Positions 1 to 6,788 of a stretch of DNA of 11,977 nucleotides are shown one piece after another. Source of the DNA: UBA6136 sp041158345. Its GTDB lineage: Bacteria > Pseudomonadota > Gammaproteobacteria > Methylococcales > Methylococcaceae. The notes beneath the pieces are model-generated. The model did no database searches and was not told the origin of the DNA. It saw only the letters and a program-made list of their open reading frames with translations. Each line of letters begins with the position of its first letter. The first letter of the stretch is position 1. The DNA lies in contig JBEBBO010000060.1 of assembly GCA_041158345.1 (NCBI GenBank), forward strand, positions 1 through 11,977. The letters are read 5' to 3'. Position numbers and translations under genes: made by a program.

Positions 1-234
1 GGGGTAGACCATGACCGGGACATCAATGCCGCAAGGAACATCCTTGCCTTCGCTGTAACCCCGGGAAGGGGTGAGGGGGCGCACCCCGATGCTCGTGGAG
101 GGGTACACCCCCTGAGGGAAGGAGCCTTGGCCCCTTCGCCGAAGGACTCCGGAGAAGCGAGAACCGAAAACCGACTTCCCCGATTCAGGGAAGGTCATGC
201 GGCCGAGGATCACGACGATCCGAGGTTGTCATGA
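1..234 (+). CDS. tnpB: TnpB-type RNA-guided endonuclease, C-terminal fragment (5' end outside window)
   Basis: Frame 1 is open from the first base to a TGA at 232-234, giving 77 residues. The opening residues, GVDHDRDINAARNIL, match the end of the OrfB/TnpB zinc-ribbon and RuvC region. Asp7 of the DRDxNAA motif would be the third RuvC catalytic aspartate, and the zinc-ribbon cysteines that normally precede it lie outside the window. TnpB proteins of IS200/IS605 and IS1341-type elements are RNA-guided DNA nucleases. The 60-odd residues after the motif are rich in Gly, Arg, Pro and acidic residues with no recognisable domain, as is common where the gene's 3' end also encodes guide RNA. The gene converges on the RND pump gene, with only 18 nt between their stop codons. 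Whether the element is complete cannot be judged from here. The family call rests on one short but highly characteristic motif. Confidence 0.82.
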   Translation, partial: GVDHDRDINAARNILAFAVTPGRGEGAHPDARGGVHPLREGALAPSPKDSGEARTENRLPRFREGHAAEDHDDPRLS

Positions 235-237
235 CAA
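60..237 (+). ncRNA. Possible omega-RNA scaffold / right-end region of the tnpB element
   Basis: The 3' part of the tnpB frame has unusually dense local pairing. GGAGCCTT at 121-128 pairs with AAGG-A-CTCC at 142-150, with one bulged A. A nested CCTTCG/CGAAGG palindrome lies at 133-145. CTTCCC at 175-180 pairs with GGGAAG at 188-193. GGATC at 207-211 pairs with GATCC at 217-221. A perfect palindrome, TTGTCATGACAA, spans 226-237 across the stop codon. In known TnpB elements the guide-RNA scaffold overlaps the end of tnpB and runs to the element right end, and the guide is taken from the flanking DNA. The position and hairpins fit that picture, but the boundaries are my inference and no transcript evidence exists here. 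Confidence 0.3.
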
Positions 238-250
238 GGCCGGATTCCAA
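234..250 (+). repeat. 17-nt near-repeat, copy 1 (flank of tnpB end)
   Basis: The sequence ACAAGGCCGGATTCCAA recurs at 6725-6741 with one mismatch (C at 241, T at 6732). It begins at the last base of the tnpB stop codon and lies in the gap before the RND pump gene. Confidence 0.4.
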
Positions 251-252
251 GC

Positions 253-3200
253 CTAAAATCGCCTGGATTCTTTGATGATCGCGCTGAAATGGTGGGTTCG
301 CTCGATCCATTGGTAGATGATGGGCAATACGATCAGGGTCATGGGTGTTGAGGTAAATAACCCCCCAATCACGACAATGGCGAGCGGGCGTTGGACCTCC
401 GACCCGGGGCCCGTGGCGAAGAGGAACGGAATCAGGCTCAGCATGGCGATGGTGGCGGTCATCATGACGGGGCGAAAGCGCTGGGTACAGCCCAGTTGAA
501 GGGCGTCCGCAAAATCGCCGCGTTTGACGTGCTGGGCACGGATACTGGAGATCAGGACGACCCCATTGAGAACGGCGATGCCCCAGAGGGTAATGAAGCC
601 CACGGAGGCCGGAACTGAGAGGTATTCCCCCGAGCTGAAGAGCGAGATGACACCGCCCATGGAGGCAAAGGGCAGTATCAGGATGATCAGGCTTGCCATT
701 TTCAGGGAGTCGAAGAGAATGTAAAGGACGACAAAAATGGCGAGGATGGTCAGAGGAATGATGACCGCAAGTCGGGCACTGGCGCGTTCCATGTTCTCAA
801 ACTGGCCACCCCACTTGAGGTAATAGCCTTCGGGCAAAGTCACTTCCTTGGCCACTCGCTGTTGGAGTTCACTGACAAATCCCCCCAGATCACGGCCTCT
901 GACATTGGCGCCAATGACGAAGCGTCGCTTGCCCATTTCGCGGCTGATTTGAGCAGGTCCATCGATGACCCGTATATCTGCAAGATCACCGAGGCGGACT
1001 ATTGCGCCATTCGGCGATTCAAGAAGGATATCCTCGATGGTGGCGAGACTGTCGCGAAAGCGAAGGGGATAACGGACCTGAAGCGGGAAACGTCGCTCTC
1101 CCTCGTAGACGTCGGTTGCCGTGCGTCCTCCAATGGCTGTTTCGATGACATCATTGACGTCCGTGACATTGATGCCATAGCGGGCAATCGTATTTCGATT
1201 GATTTCAAGGGTGAGGTATTGCTGACCGCTGAGTCGCTCCATTCGAATGTCGGAAGCGCCCTCGACTTCTCCAACAATCGTGAGAACTCGACTGCCGATC
1301 TCCTTGAGAGTTGCAATGTCATCGCCAAAGATCTTGATGGCGACGTCTGAGCGTACACCCGTCACCATTTCAGCCACCCGGGCTGCAATGGGTTGAGACA
1401 TCACGACCTGAACCCCAGGAAGCGTGGCGAGCTTTTCTCGGATTTTCTCGGTGATCGTCGTTTGGTCCCATCCTTCGGGCATCTTGTCCTTGGACACCAG
1501 GCTGGCAATCGGACTGGATTCATTCTCAGGCTGAGGGTCCGTCGGGTTTTCGCTCCGTCCCAGTTGCGAAACCACCTTGTCGATTCCGGGCACCTCTTTC
1601 ACCAGGCGCATGGCCTCCGTCTCCAGCTTCAAGGATTCAGCAAGGGACATGTTGGGTGGCCGAATGATCCCGGTCACGAGGCTACCCTCTCTCATCTCCG
1701 GCATGAAGGTGCTGCCCAAAAACGGCAAAAGCCCCAAGGTTGCAACGATGGAAAGGCCTGCTACCAGGATCACCGGGCGCGGATGCAAGAGCGCCTGATG
1801 CAAGGCTTTTTCATACCCCAGACGAATCCTTCTCAGCAGTTCATTTTCCTTCTCCTCGCGGCCATCGAGAATAAAGCTACAGAGGACAGGGGAGAGCACG
1901 AGCGAGATGATCAGCGATGCAAAGAGGGCGATGGCAATCGTATAGGCCAGCGGCGAGAACAGTTTTCCCTCGATGCCCTGAAGGGTCATGAGCGGAAGGA
2001 AGACCAGGCAAATGATCCCGACACCGAAGACCACCGGCGTCCCGACTTCCTTGACGGCGCGGAAAATGGTCTCCCCTCGCACCCGGTTCGGCGCGCCTTT
2101 TTTTCCGCTTAAACGGGCAAAAGCATGTTCAACAACCACGACCGATCCATCCACCATCATGCCGATGGCAATCGCAAGACCGCCCAGCGACATCAGGTTG
2201 GCCGAGATGCCGAGGAGGTTCATAACGATGAATGTCAAAAGGGGGGTCAAAACCAAGGTGGCAATCACCACCAGACTGGATCGAAGGTCGCCTAGAAAGA
2301 AAAACAGGACCAAAACCACCAGGAAACTCCCCTCCATCAGTACTTTGGTCACCGTGCCGATTGCCGCATCCACCAGCTCGGAACGATCATAGAAGGGAAC
2401 GATCTTGAGTCCCCCCGGAACGAGCCCTTGCTGGTTGATTTCCTCGACGCGGCGTTTGATTTCTGTGACGATCTTTTTGGCATTGCCGCCGCGAAACATC
2501 ATGACGATGCCGCCCACCGATTCGGTGGTGCCGTCCTTGATCACGGCTCCCGATCTGACGGCCGTCCCCAATTGAACCCGAGCAATGTCATGGATATGAA
2601 CCGGTATGCCATCCACCTCCTTGAGAACCACGCTCTCGATATCGTCGACGTCCTTGAAAAGACCAACGCCACGAATCAGGTACTGCTCTTCGTAATGTGG
2701 AAGTTTGCCGCCGCCGCTATTGGCGTTATTTCGTGCCAAAGCGGTGTAGACATCGGCAAGGGTCAGATCGTAATGCCGGAGGCGATCGGGATTGGGTTCA
2801 ACCTGATACTGTCGCTCGTACCCACCCAAGGAGTTGATTTCAGCGACACCCGGCACGCTCCGCAGTAGGGGTCTCACGACCCAGTCCTGAAGGGTTCTCC
2901 GTTCAGTTAGTTCTTCGACAGGCAGCGCATGGCCCGCTTCATGAGGCCCCTCAAGGGTGTACTGATAAACTTCCCCCAAGCCGGAGGAGACAGGCCCCAG
3001 GACCGGCGTCACTTGGGCTGGGAGCTTTGATCCGGCTTCAATCAGTCGCTCGATGACGAGCTGCCTTGCAAAGTAAATATCGGTTTCGTCACTGAAGACC
3101 AGCGTGATCTGACTCAGGGAGTCGCGGTTGGCGGATCGCATCTCCTGAAGTCCCGGAAGCCCCTGCATGGCAATTTCCAAAGGCACCGTAATGAAGCGTT

Positions 3201-3384
3201 CGACTTCCTCCGGTGAACGGCCCGGGGCCTCTGCCGCGATCTGAACCTGAATGTTAGTGACATCCGGAAAGGCATCGATGTTGAGGACCCGGAGTTCAGT
3301 CAGACCCTTTAGAGTGAGGGCCAGGGCGACCAGGAGGACAATCACCCGTCGATTGAGTGCGTAGCGAACGAGCGATTCGATCAT
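253..3384 (-). CDS. Heavy-metal efflux RND pump, CusA/CzcA (HME) family
   Basis: This is the inner-membrane proton-driven pump of a tripartite metal exporter, 1043 residues, the usual family length. The order is TM1 (about 13-32), a first periplasmic loop, a membrane block (about 352-505), a second periplasmic loop and a last membrane block ending in the HME-typical GPGSEVQRPLA stretch. The TM4 relay segment reads AIG-MMV-DGSVVVVEH, giving Asp412 and Glu419. The position of CzcA's first relay Asp is Ala406, as in CusA. The three CusA copper/silver methionines (573, 623, 672) align with Gly572, Ile626 and Glu672, so monovalent Cu/Ag transport is unlikely. Divalent cations (Zn, Co, Cd, Ni) are an inference. 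I chose the ATG at 3384, which gives the canonical MIESLVRYALNRR start 4 nt after the adaptor's stop. An in-frame ATG at 3462 adds 26 atypical residues overlapping the adaptor gene. It forms an operon with that adaptor. Confidence 0.95.
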   Translation of the reverse strand: MIESLVRYALNRRVIVLLVALALTLKGLTELRVLNIDAFPDVTNIQVQIAAEAPGRSPEEVERFITVPLEIAMQGLPGLQEMRSANRDSLSQITLVFSDETDIYFARQLVIERLIEAGSKLPAQVTPVLGPVSSGLGEVYQYTLEGPHEAGHALPVEELTERRTLQDWVVRPLLRSVPGVAEINSLGGYERQYQVEPNPDRLRHYDLTLADVYTALARNNANSGGGKLPHYEEQYLIRGVGLFKDVDDIESVVLKEVDGIPVHIHDIARVQLGTAVRSGAVIKDGTTESVGGIVMMFRGGNAKKIVTEIKRRVEEINQQGLVPGGLKIVPFYDRSELVDAAIGTVTKVLMEGSFLVVLVLFFFLGDLRSSLVVIATLVLTPLLTFIVMNLLGISANLMSLGGLAIAIGMMVDGSVVVVEHAFARLSGKKGAPNRVRGETIFRAVKEVGTPVVFGVGIICLVFLPLMTLQGIEGKLFSPLAYTIAIALFASLIISLVLSPVLCSFILDGREEKENELLRRIRLGYEKALHQALLHPRPVILVAGLSIVATLGLLPFLGSTFMPEMREGSLVTGIIRPPNMSLAESLKLETEAMRLVKEVPGIDKVVSQLGRSENPTDPQPENESSPIASLVSKDKMPEGWDQTTITEKIREKLATLPGVQVVMSQPIAARVAEMVTGVRSDVAIKIFGDDIATLKEIGSRVLTIVGEVEGASDIRMERLSGQQYLTLEINRNTIARYGINVTDVNDVIETAIGGRTATDVYEGERRFPLQVRYPLRFRDSLATIEDILLESPNGAIVRLGDLADIRVIDGPAQISREMGKRRFVIGANVRGRDLGGFVSELQQRVAKEVTLPEGYYLKWGGQFENMERASARLAVIIPLTILAIFVVLYILFDSLKMASLIILILPFASMGGVISLFSSGEYLSVPASVGFITLWGIAVLNGVVLISSIRAQHVKRGDFADALQLGCTQRFRPVMMTATIAMLSLIPFLFATGPGSEVQRPLAIVVIGGLFTSTPMTLIVLPIIYQWIERTHHFSAIIKESRRF

Positions 3385-3388
3385 CGGG

Positions 3389-4522
3389 CTAGTGGCTCTG
3401 TGATTGAATTCGGACGCTGTTGAGCTGGAAACTCCCCTTCGCGACGACCTTTTCTCCGGCACTCAGACCCGAGATGACCCGGCGTTTGCCATCGACCTCA
3501 TCGCCGAGGCTGACACCCCTGAGGCTATAACGATTTGGCGCAATCTCTACAAAGACGTAGTCCTGATTCTGGTCCCGAACGACCGCGCTGGCGGCGACTG
3601 TCAGGACAGGAGGCGAAGGTTGCTGAATGGAGATGCTGGCCAACATTTCCGGCTTCAAGCGAAAGCCAGGATTGGGGAGAACAATCCGAATTTTGATGGT
3701 CCGAGAGTCGGGATCGACGGTGCCGGCAATGAAGCTCAAGGTGCCCTTGAGTTTGAGGTGGGCCAGGGCAGGGATGTCGATGTCGGCCGGTGCGTTGAGT
3801 TCAAGCGCCGTTGCCGCTTTTTCAGGGACTTCGGCGACGACCCAAACCTCGGAGAGGTCCGCCACCACAAAAAGCTCATCGGAGATCTCAACAATCTGTC
3901 CCACGGAGATATGCCGGGCAATAACGCTCCCATTGATCGTGGCTGTGATCGGGATGTTGGAATTGACGCCCTTTTGACGCGACAGCTTTTGAAGATCGTC
4001 GGCGTGCATGCCCATGACCGCCAATTGGTCTGCCAAGGCGTTCAATTCGATCTCCTTTTCGGTGAGAACCGACTCTCGCTCCTTGAGGTTGAGAAGGCTG
4101 ATAATGCCTTCTTCGTAGAGTTTTCTGGATCGCTCGACAAAGAGTCGCTTGAGTTCTACTTGAGATTTCGCCTTGAGGTAATTTGCCTGGGCATCGCTCA
4201 GTTGCGTACTGTGCATGAAAGCCAGAATCTGGCCTCGAGTGACTTCCTGACCGACATTGGCACGAACCTCAAGCACTCGACCACTGATGCTGGGGCCAAT
4301 TTTGGCCAGATGATTTTCATTGACAGAGACACGGCCTGAAGCCCTGAGGGAGTCTTGAAGGACCGATTCGGTGATGGTTTCAAGCGCGATCGTATTTTGA
4401 AGTGCGGCAGGGGCATCTACCGTGATTTCGGCAGAGAAAGCCCGGCTTGATAGCGCGAACAGAATGAGAAGGCGATGGCAAAATCGGTGCGCTAAACTTG
4501 AAAGCGTGGGGTAAGGGTGCAA
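3389..4522 (-). CDS. RND efflux periplasmic adaptor subunit (membrane fusion protein), CusB/CzcB-like
   Basis: This 377-residue protein is the adaptor that would link the downstream RND pump to an outer-membrane channel. A hydrophobic signal peptide ends near residue 30-31 (around AFSA). Residues about 75-105 form the first half of the barrel-sandwich/lipoyl-like domain (GRVLEVRANVGQEVTRGQIL). Residues about 106-180 are a charged alpha-helical hairpin. The second lipoyl half and beta-barrel follow, with the family-typical DPDSRTIKIRI near 271-281 and LKPEML soon after. No His-rich or Met-rich N-terminal metal-binding segment is seen, so the chaperone-like function of CusB is not evident. The start is a TTG with an AGGAG Shine-Dalgarno 5 nt upstream. 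The gene is transcribed ahead of the pump gene with a 4-nt gap. No CusC/CzcC channel gene is present in the window, so another OMF would have to serve. Confidence 0.92.
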   Translation of the reverse strand: MHPYPTLSSLAHRFCHRLLILFALSSRAFSAEITVDAPAALQNTIALETITESVLQDSLRASGRVSVNENHLAKIGPSISGRVLEVRANVGQEVTRGQILAFMHSTQLSDAQANYLKAKSQVELKRLFVERSRKLYEEGIISLLNLKERESVLTEKEIELNALADQLAVMGMHADDLQKLSRQKGVNSNIPITATINGSVIARHISVGQIVEISDELFVVADLSEVWVVAEVPEKAATALELNAPADIDIPALAHLKLKGTLSFIAGTVDPDSRTIKIRIVLPNPGFRLKPEMLASISIQQPSPPVLTVAASAVVRDQNQDYVFVEIAPNRYSLRGVSLGDEVDGKRRVISGLSAGEKVVAKGSFQLNSVRIQSQSH

Positions 4523-4527
4523 GCGAA

Positions 4528-4532
4528 CTCCT
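4528..4532 (-). promoter_or_regulatory. Ribosome binding site fixing the TTG start of the adaptor gene
   Basis: On the minus strand, AGGAG lies 5 nt before the TTG at 4522. This spacing is normal, and it supports the non-ATG start, which also yields a complete signal peptide. Confidence 0.7.
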
Positions 4533-4606
4533 GTCTTCTCGCGCGGTCACCTGACTTCACAGTGTCGGTGCCAGGGGTCTATCTAAAAATACGCGCTAGG
4601 TCCGAT

Positions 4607-4636
4607 GTTACCCCAAGAATGGCAGAAAGGGGTTAC
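4607..4636. repeat. Imperfect inverted repeat, possible operator
   Basis: GTTACCCC at 4607-4614 and GGGGTTAC at 4629-4636 are inverted repeats with one mismatch in eight positions, separated by 14 nt. The location between divergent metal-efflux and lipoprotein genes would suit a repressor or activator site. The site type is not recognised and the match could be chance. Confidence 0.3.
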
Positions 4637-4718
4637 ATTTTCAGAGTTCCAGGGAGGCAGCTCCAATATGCTAAGGTTTTAGCCGCTGATTCTAAGGGAC
4701 GTGTCGGGGTTTAAAGCA

Positions 4719-4724
4719 GAGGTG
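4719..4724 (+). promoter_or_regulatory. Ribosome binding site for the lipoprotein gene
   Basis: GAGGTG lies 6 nt upstream of the TTG at 4731. The alternative GTG at 4701 has a purine run only about 2 nt upstream, which is too close. This is the main reason for choosing the TTG start. Confidence 0.55.
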
Positions 4725-4730
4725 TTTAAG

Positions 4731-5204
4731 TTGTCGAAGAGTGAAGGCGTGTCGTCACTCATTGTCGGTTGTGCGCTGGTCCTCTCAGGGTGCACGGCTC
4801 TCTTTGAGCCGCCGCTTCCAGACGATCGATATCGGTTGGCCTGTGGTCAGCAATGCCTCACCAACGGAGAGGATTGCAGCCATTTTTTTGCTTTGAAAAA
4901 TGAAGAACGGCGACTCAGCTTCGAACAAGCCAAGTCGAACTACTGGCTCTGCACGCGGCGGTATGCGGATTCTCGTTCCGAGAGCCCCAATCCCTGTATC
5001 GCCCCGGGCCCCCAACCTGAGGCCTACGATCACTGTGGTGACGATCTTGGCAAATGTCTAAGCGCGTGCCCAGTTACCTTGGAGGAGTTGCCAGGTCTCC
5101 ACGGGGCCGGGAGTTCGAAAGCTATTGGATCTGCGCCCTCTGCAGGCTCCCCAGCAGAATCCGGAACCCTGGCGCCGGCTGAAGGTCTATCTGTTTTTAA
5201 GTGA
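4731..5204 (+). CDS. Cysteine-rich lipoprotein of unknown function
   Basis: From the TTG at 4731 this encodes 157 residues. It opens with a short signal peptide and a clear lipobox (LVLSGC), placing the acylated Cys at residue 21. The mature part has eight further cysteines, at 38, 42, 49, 74, 89, 102, 109 and 113, including CGQQC and CGDDLGKCLSAC. The last 40 or so residues are a low-complexity Ser/Ala/Gly/Pro tail. An even number of closely spaced cysteines in an exported protein suggests structural disulfides or metal binding; which of these is not shown. I do not recognise a family. A GTG at 4701 in the same frame is a possible earlier start. The gene ends 10 nt before an exported peroxiredoxin gene, so the two are probably co-transcribed. 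Lipid attachment is expected at the envelope, where Lnt (also in this window) would complete acylation. Confidence 0.75.
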   Translation: MSKSEGVSSLIVGCALVLSGCTALFEPPLPDDRYRLACGQQCLTNGEDCSHFFALKNEERRLSFEQAKSNYWLCTRRYADSRSESPNPCIAPGPQPEAYDHCGDDLGKCLSACPVTLEELPGLHGAGSSKAIGSAPSAGSPAESGTLAPAEGLSVFK

Positions 5205-5214
5205 GGATACGGCT

Positions 5215-5745
5215 ATGGCGAAAACATCGTGGATCAAGCGGATCGCTCTTCTTCTGAGTTTCAGCGTGCCGGCGGCTAATGCCGTGAAAGCTGAACCGGT
5301 CAGCGTGGGCCAGAAGGCCCCTGATTTTGAGCTCAACACCGAACAGGGAAAGCCGTTTCGTCTTTCGTCGAGGTTAGGTGCGTGGACGGTGCTTTATTTC
5401 TATCCCAAGGCCGATACCCCCGGTTGCACCAAGCAAGCCTGCGCTTACCGGGATGCAATTCAGAAGATTCGGGATGAAAATGCAGAGGTCTTCGGAATTA
5501 GCACGGATAACGTCGCGGCCATCGAATCCTTCCACAAAAAGTATCGTTTGAGCTTCACCCTGCTTGCAGATGACACAGGTGCTGTCACCGAGTCCTATGG
5601 GGTGAAGATGCCCTTGGTGAATCTGGCCAAGCGCTGGACCTTCATTGTGGATCCCCAAGGCGTGATTCGAGACATCAACTCCGATGTCGATCCGGCTTCC
5701 GATGCAGCCACCGTTGCAGCAAGGATTCGAACGCTGAAACAGTGA
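5215..5745 (+). CDS. bcp: Exported peroxiredoxin, PrxQ/Bcp subfamily
   Basis: This 176-residue thiol peroxidase reduces hydrogen peroxide and organic hydroperoxides. The core begins with the VGQKAPDFEL segment (about 31-40). The peroxidatic site PKADTPGC fits the PxxxTxxC signature, with Cys71 peroxidatic. Cys76, five residues later (CTKQAC), fits the PrxQ arrangement with the resolving cysteine in the same helix. Downstream WTFIVDPQGVIR is typical of the family. Residues 1 to about 26 are a signal peptide (basic start, hydrophobic core, small residues before the cut near ANA or VKA), so the enzyme is expected in the periplasm, whereas most Bcp proteins are cytoplasmic. The start ATG at 5215 has GAGG 8 nt upstream. 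An earlier in-frame start at 5125 would overlap the lipoprotein gene by 80 nt and spoil the signal peptide. Its electron donor is unknown. Confidence 0.93.
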   Translation: MAKTSWIKRIALLLSFSVPAANAVKAEPVSVGQKAPDFELNTEQGKPFRLSSRLGAWTVLYFYPKADTPGCTKQACAYRDAIQKIRDENAEVFGISTDNVAAIESFHKKYRLSFTLLADDTGAVTESYGVKMPLVNLAKRWTFIVDPQGVIRDINSDVDPASDAATVAARIRTLKQ

Positions 5746-5753
5746 GAGCGACT

Positions 5754-5772
5754 CGGGTTGGTCCTAGACCCG
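5754..5772. terminator. Weak hairpin between convergent genes
   Basis: CGGGT at 5754-5758 can pair with ACCCG at 5768-5772 across the 18-nt gap between the convergent peroxiredoxin and kinase genes. There is no T-run on either side, so a Rho-independent terminator is only a weak guess. Confidence 0.2.
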
Positions 5773-6660
5773 TTCGATGATGACGTCGTCCAGATACTGA
5801 AGAATTTCCTCACGGCGAATTCGAGCAACGTCCTGCCGTGCCGCATTTGCCGTGCCTGCTGCCGCAGCAAATCGCACTCGTGATTCAAGATCCCAACCTT
5901 GCATGACGCCATAGGCAAGCCCTGCGAGATAACAATCCCCGCAGCCAACAGGATTGACCTGTTGAATGGCGGGCGGCGTGACCTTTAGAGCCGGAAAACC
6001 GGCGAGTACGATCTCAACCGGGTTTTCCCCATCGGTGATATGGAGTTCCGGGACTTTTTGCCAGTCTGTCGACTCCAGATATTCGTCACGGTTGGGTTTG
6101 GCAAGAACGGGTGGCGTAGGGCCTGCCAGTCCCTGAACCAGACCTTCGCCGTGCGCATCAAACCAGCAGGGGATGCCGTGACGTAAGGCCAACGCCAGAA
6201 GCCTGGGATAGAGCGGCGCAACCTCGGGTGTGGGCACCGATCCACTGATAATCATCAGGCCGATCTGAGGCGTCAGGAGTTCGTCTACGCGGTCGAAGAG
6301 TTCCTGGCATTCCTGCTCGGTGACCTTAAAGCCACTGGGAAGCAAGGTCGTTGGGTGGGCAAATTCACTTGGCGATGCCATGAAACCAACGCGCATGGGC
6401 GCCAGCGTCTCTACAAATGCTTCGGTAATCCCTTCCTCTTGCACCAGATCCTTCAGCCAAGCCCCGCTGTGGCCTCCAGCAAAGCCAGTGACCGTCACGG
6501 ATTGTCCCAAACGCGAAAGGACCCGAGCGACATTCACGCCCTTGCCCTCGGCGTGCATCGTAAATCCGGGAACCCGGTTAATGACGCCAATTTCAATAGG
6601 CCCTTGGTGAACCAGGTTCAGAAGAGGATTCGAGTTGATGACAAGGATTTCTTTGGACAT
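5764..6660 (-). CDS. PfkB-family carbohydrate kinase, 1-phosphofructokinase/tagatose-6-phosphate kinase-like
   Basis: This 298-residue cytoplasmic kinase has the FruK/LacC-type layout of the PfkB (ribokinase) superfamily. GKGVNVARVLSRLG at about 39-52 is the N-terminal substrate-binding signature. ISGSVP at about 138-143 and AKPNRDEY at about 187-194 are conserved core motifs. NPVGCGDCYLAG at 236-247 is the C-terminal signature, with GCGD in place of the usual GAGD and Asp242 as the catalytic base. Family members phosphorylate fructose-1-phosphate, tagatose-6-phosphate or related sugars with ATP; the exact substrate cannot be read from sequence. The stretch before the signature, HITDGENPVEIVL, is less typical of FruK than the expected glycine-rich strand. 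The ATG at 6660 has no clear Shine-Dalgarno. The gene is divergent from the LsrG-like/Fe-ADH operon and may share its regulation. Confidence 0.88.
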   Translation of the reverse strand: MSKEILVINSNPLLNLVHQGPIEIGVINRVPGFTMHAEGKGVNVARVLSRLGQSVTVTGFAGGHSGAWLKDLVQEEGITEAFVETLAPMRVGFMASPSEFAHPTTLLPSGFKVTEQECQELFDRVDELLTPQIGLMIISGSVPTPEVAPLYPRLLALALRHGIPCWFDAHGEGLVQGLAGPTPPVLAKPNRDEYLESTDWQKVPELHITDGENPVEIVLAGFPALKVTPPAIQQVNPVGCGDCYLAGLAYGVMQGWDLESRVRFAAAAGTANAARQDVARIRREEILQYLDDVIIERV

Positions 6661-6690
6661 GATGGCTGGATGACAAGCTTGGGGCGAGGG

Positions 6691-6696
6691 ATTTTA
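6691..6696 (-). promoter_or_regulatory. Candidate -10 box for the PfkB-family kinase gene
   Basis: The minus strand reads TAAAAT here, five of six matches to TATAAT and about 30 nt upstream of the ATG at 6660. No good -35 box is seen at the right distance, so this is tentative. Confidence 0.2.
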
Positions 6697-6724
6697 ACCC
6701 GTGGCCGCGCGCCATGCTTTCCTC

Positions 6725-6741
6725 ACAAGGCTGGATTCCAA
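6725..6741 (+). repeat. 17-nt near-repeat, copy 2 (upstream of LsrG-like operon)
   Basis: The sequence ACAAGGCTGGATTCCAA matches 16 of 17 bases at 234-250. It sits just upstream of the candidate -10 box at 6747 in the divergent region between the kinase and LsrG-like genes. It could be a shared regulatory or element-related sequence, or chance. Confidence 0.4.
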
Positions 6742-6746
6742 AAAGG

Positions 6747-6752
6747 TATAGT
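6747..6752 (+). promoter_or_regulatory. Candidate -10 box for the LsrG-like/Fe-ADH/lnt operon
   Basis: TATAGT matches five of six bases of the -10 consensus and lies about 37 nt upstream of the ATG at 6789. The -35 position holds only a poor match, which could mean an activated promoter or a false lead. AGGAG at 6774-6778 is the ribosome binding site of the first gene. Confidence 0.22.
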
Positions 6753-6788
6753 TCTCCATTCTGGAGTTCACATAGGAGACATTGCCCC

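Larger units (their letters stand above)
4523..4730. promoter_or_regulatory. Divergent intergenic region between efflux operon and lipoprotein gene
   Basis: About 200 nt separate two divergent transcription units, so promoters for both should lie here. I see no convincing paired -35/-10 boxes. The visible structure is an imperfect inverted repeat at 4607-4636 (listed separately) and an AT-rich patch at 4581-4590 that could be part of the minus-strand promoter. No MerR-type operator of the usual CueR/ZntR form was recognised. A short open frame on the plus strand here (4517-4714) has no recognisable features and is not called. Confidence 0.35.

Noticed and set aside
121..221. CRISPR-like or simple repeat array in the left edge
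   Set aside because: The GC-rich hairpins and short GGGAAGG recurrences are not regularly spaced and have no repeat-spacer structure.
1393..2112. 239-codon open frame on the plus strand
   Set aside because: It is antisense to the RND pump gene, with a low-complexity His/Arg/Gln-rich product and no family character.
3385..3462. Upstream ATG giving a 26-residue N-terminal extension of the RND pump
   Set aside because: The extension is hydrophilic, overlaps the adaptor gene and has no ribosome binding site. The MIESLVRYAL start at 3384 is the family-typical N-terminus.
3404..4339. 311-codon open frame on the plus strand
   Set aside because: It is antisense to the adaptor gene, has no recognisable domain and reads as a shadow of the adaptor's codon use.
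5125..5214. Earlier in-frame start for the peroxiredoxin
   Set aside because: It would overlap the lipoprotein gene by 80 nt and bury the signal peptide. The ATG at 5215 has a good Shine-Dalgarno.
6714..6788. N-terminal extension of the LsrG-like protein
   Set aside because: The MHVTLV start at 6789 matches LsrG and has an AGGAG site. The extension covers the promoter region and lacks family similarity.
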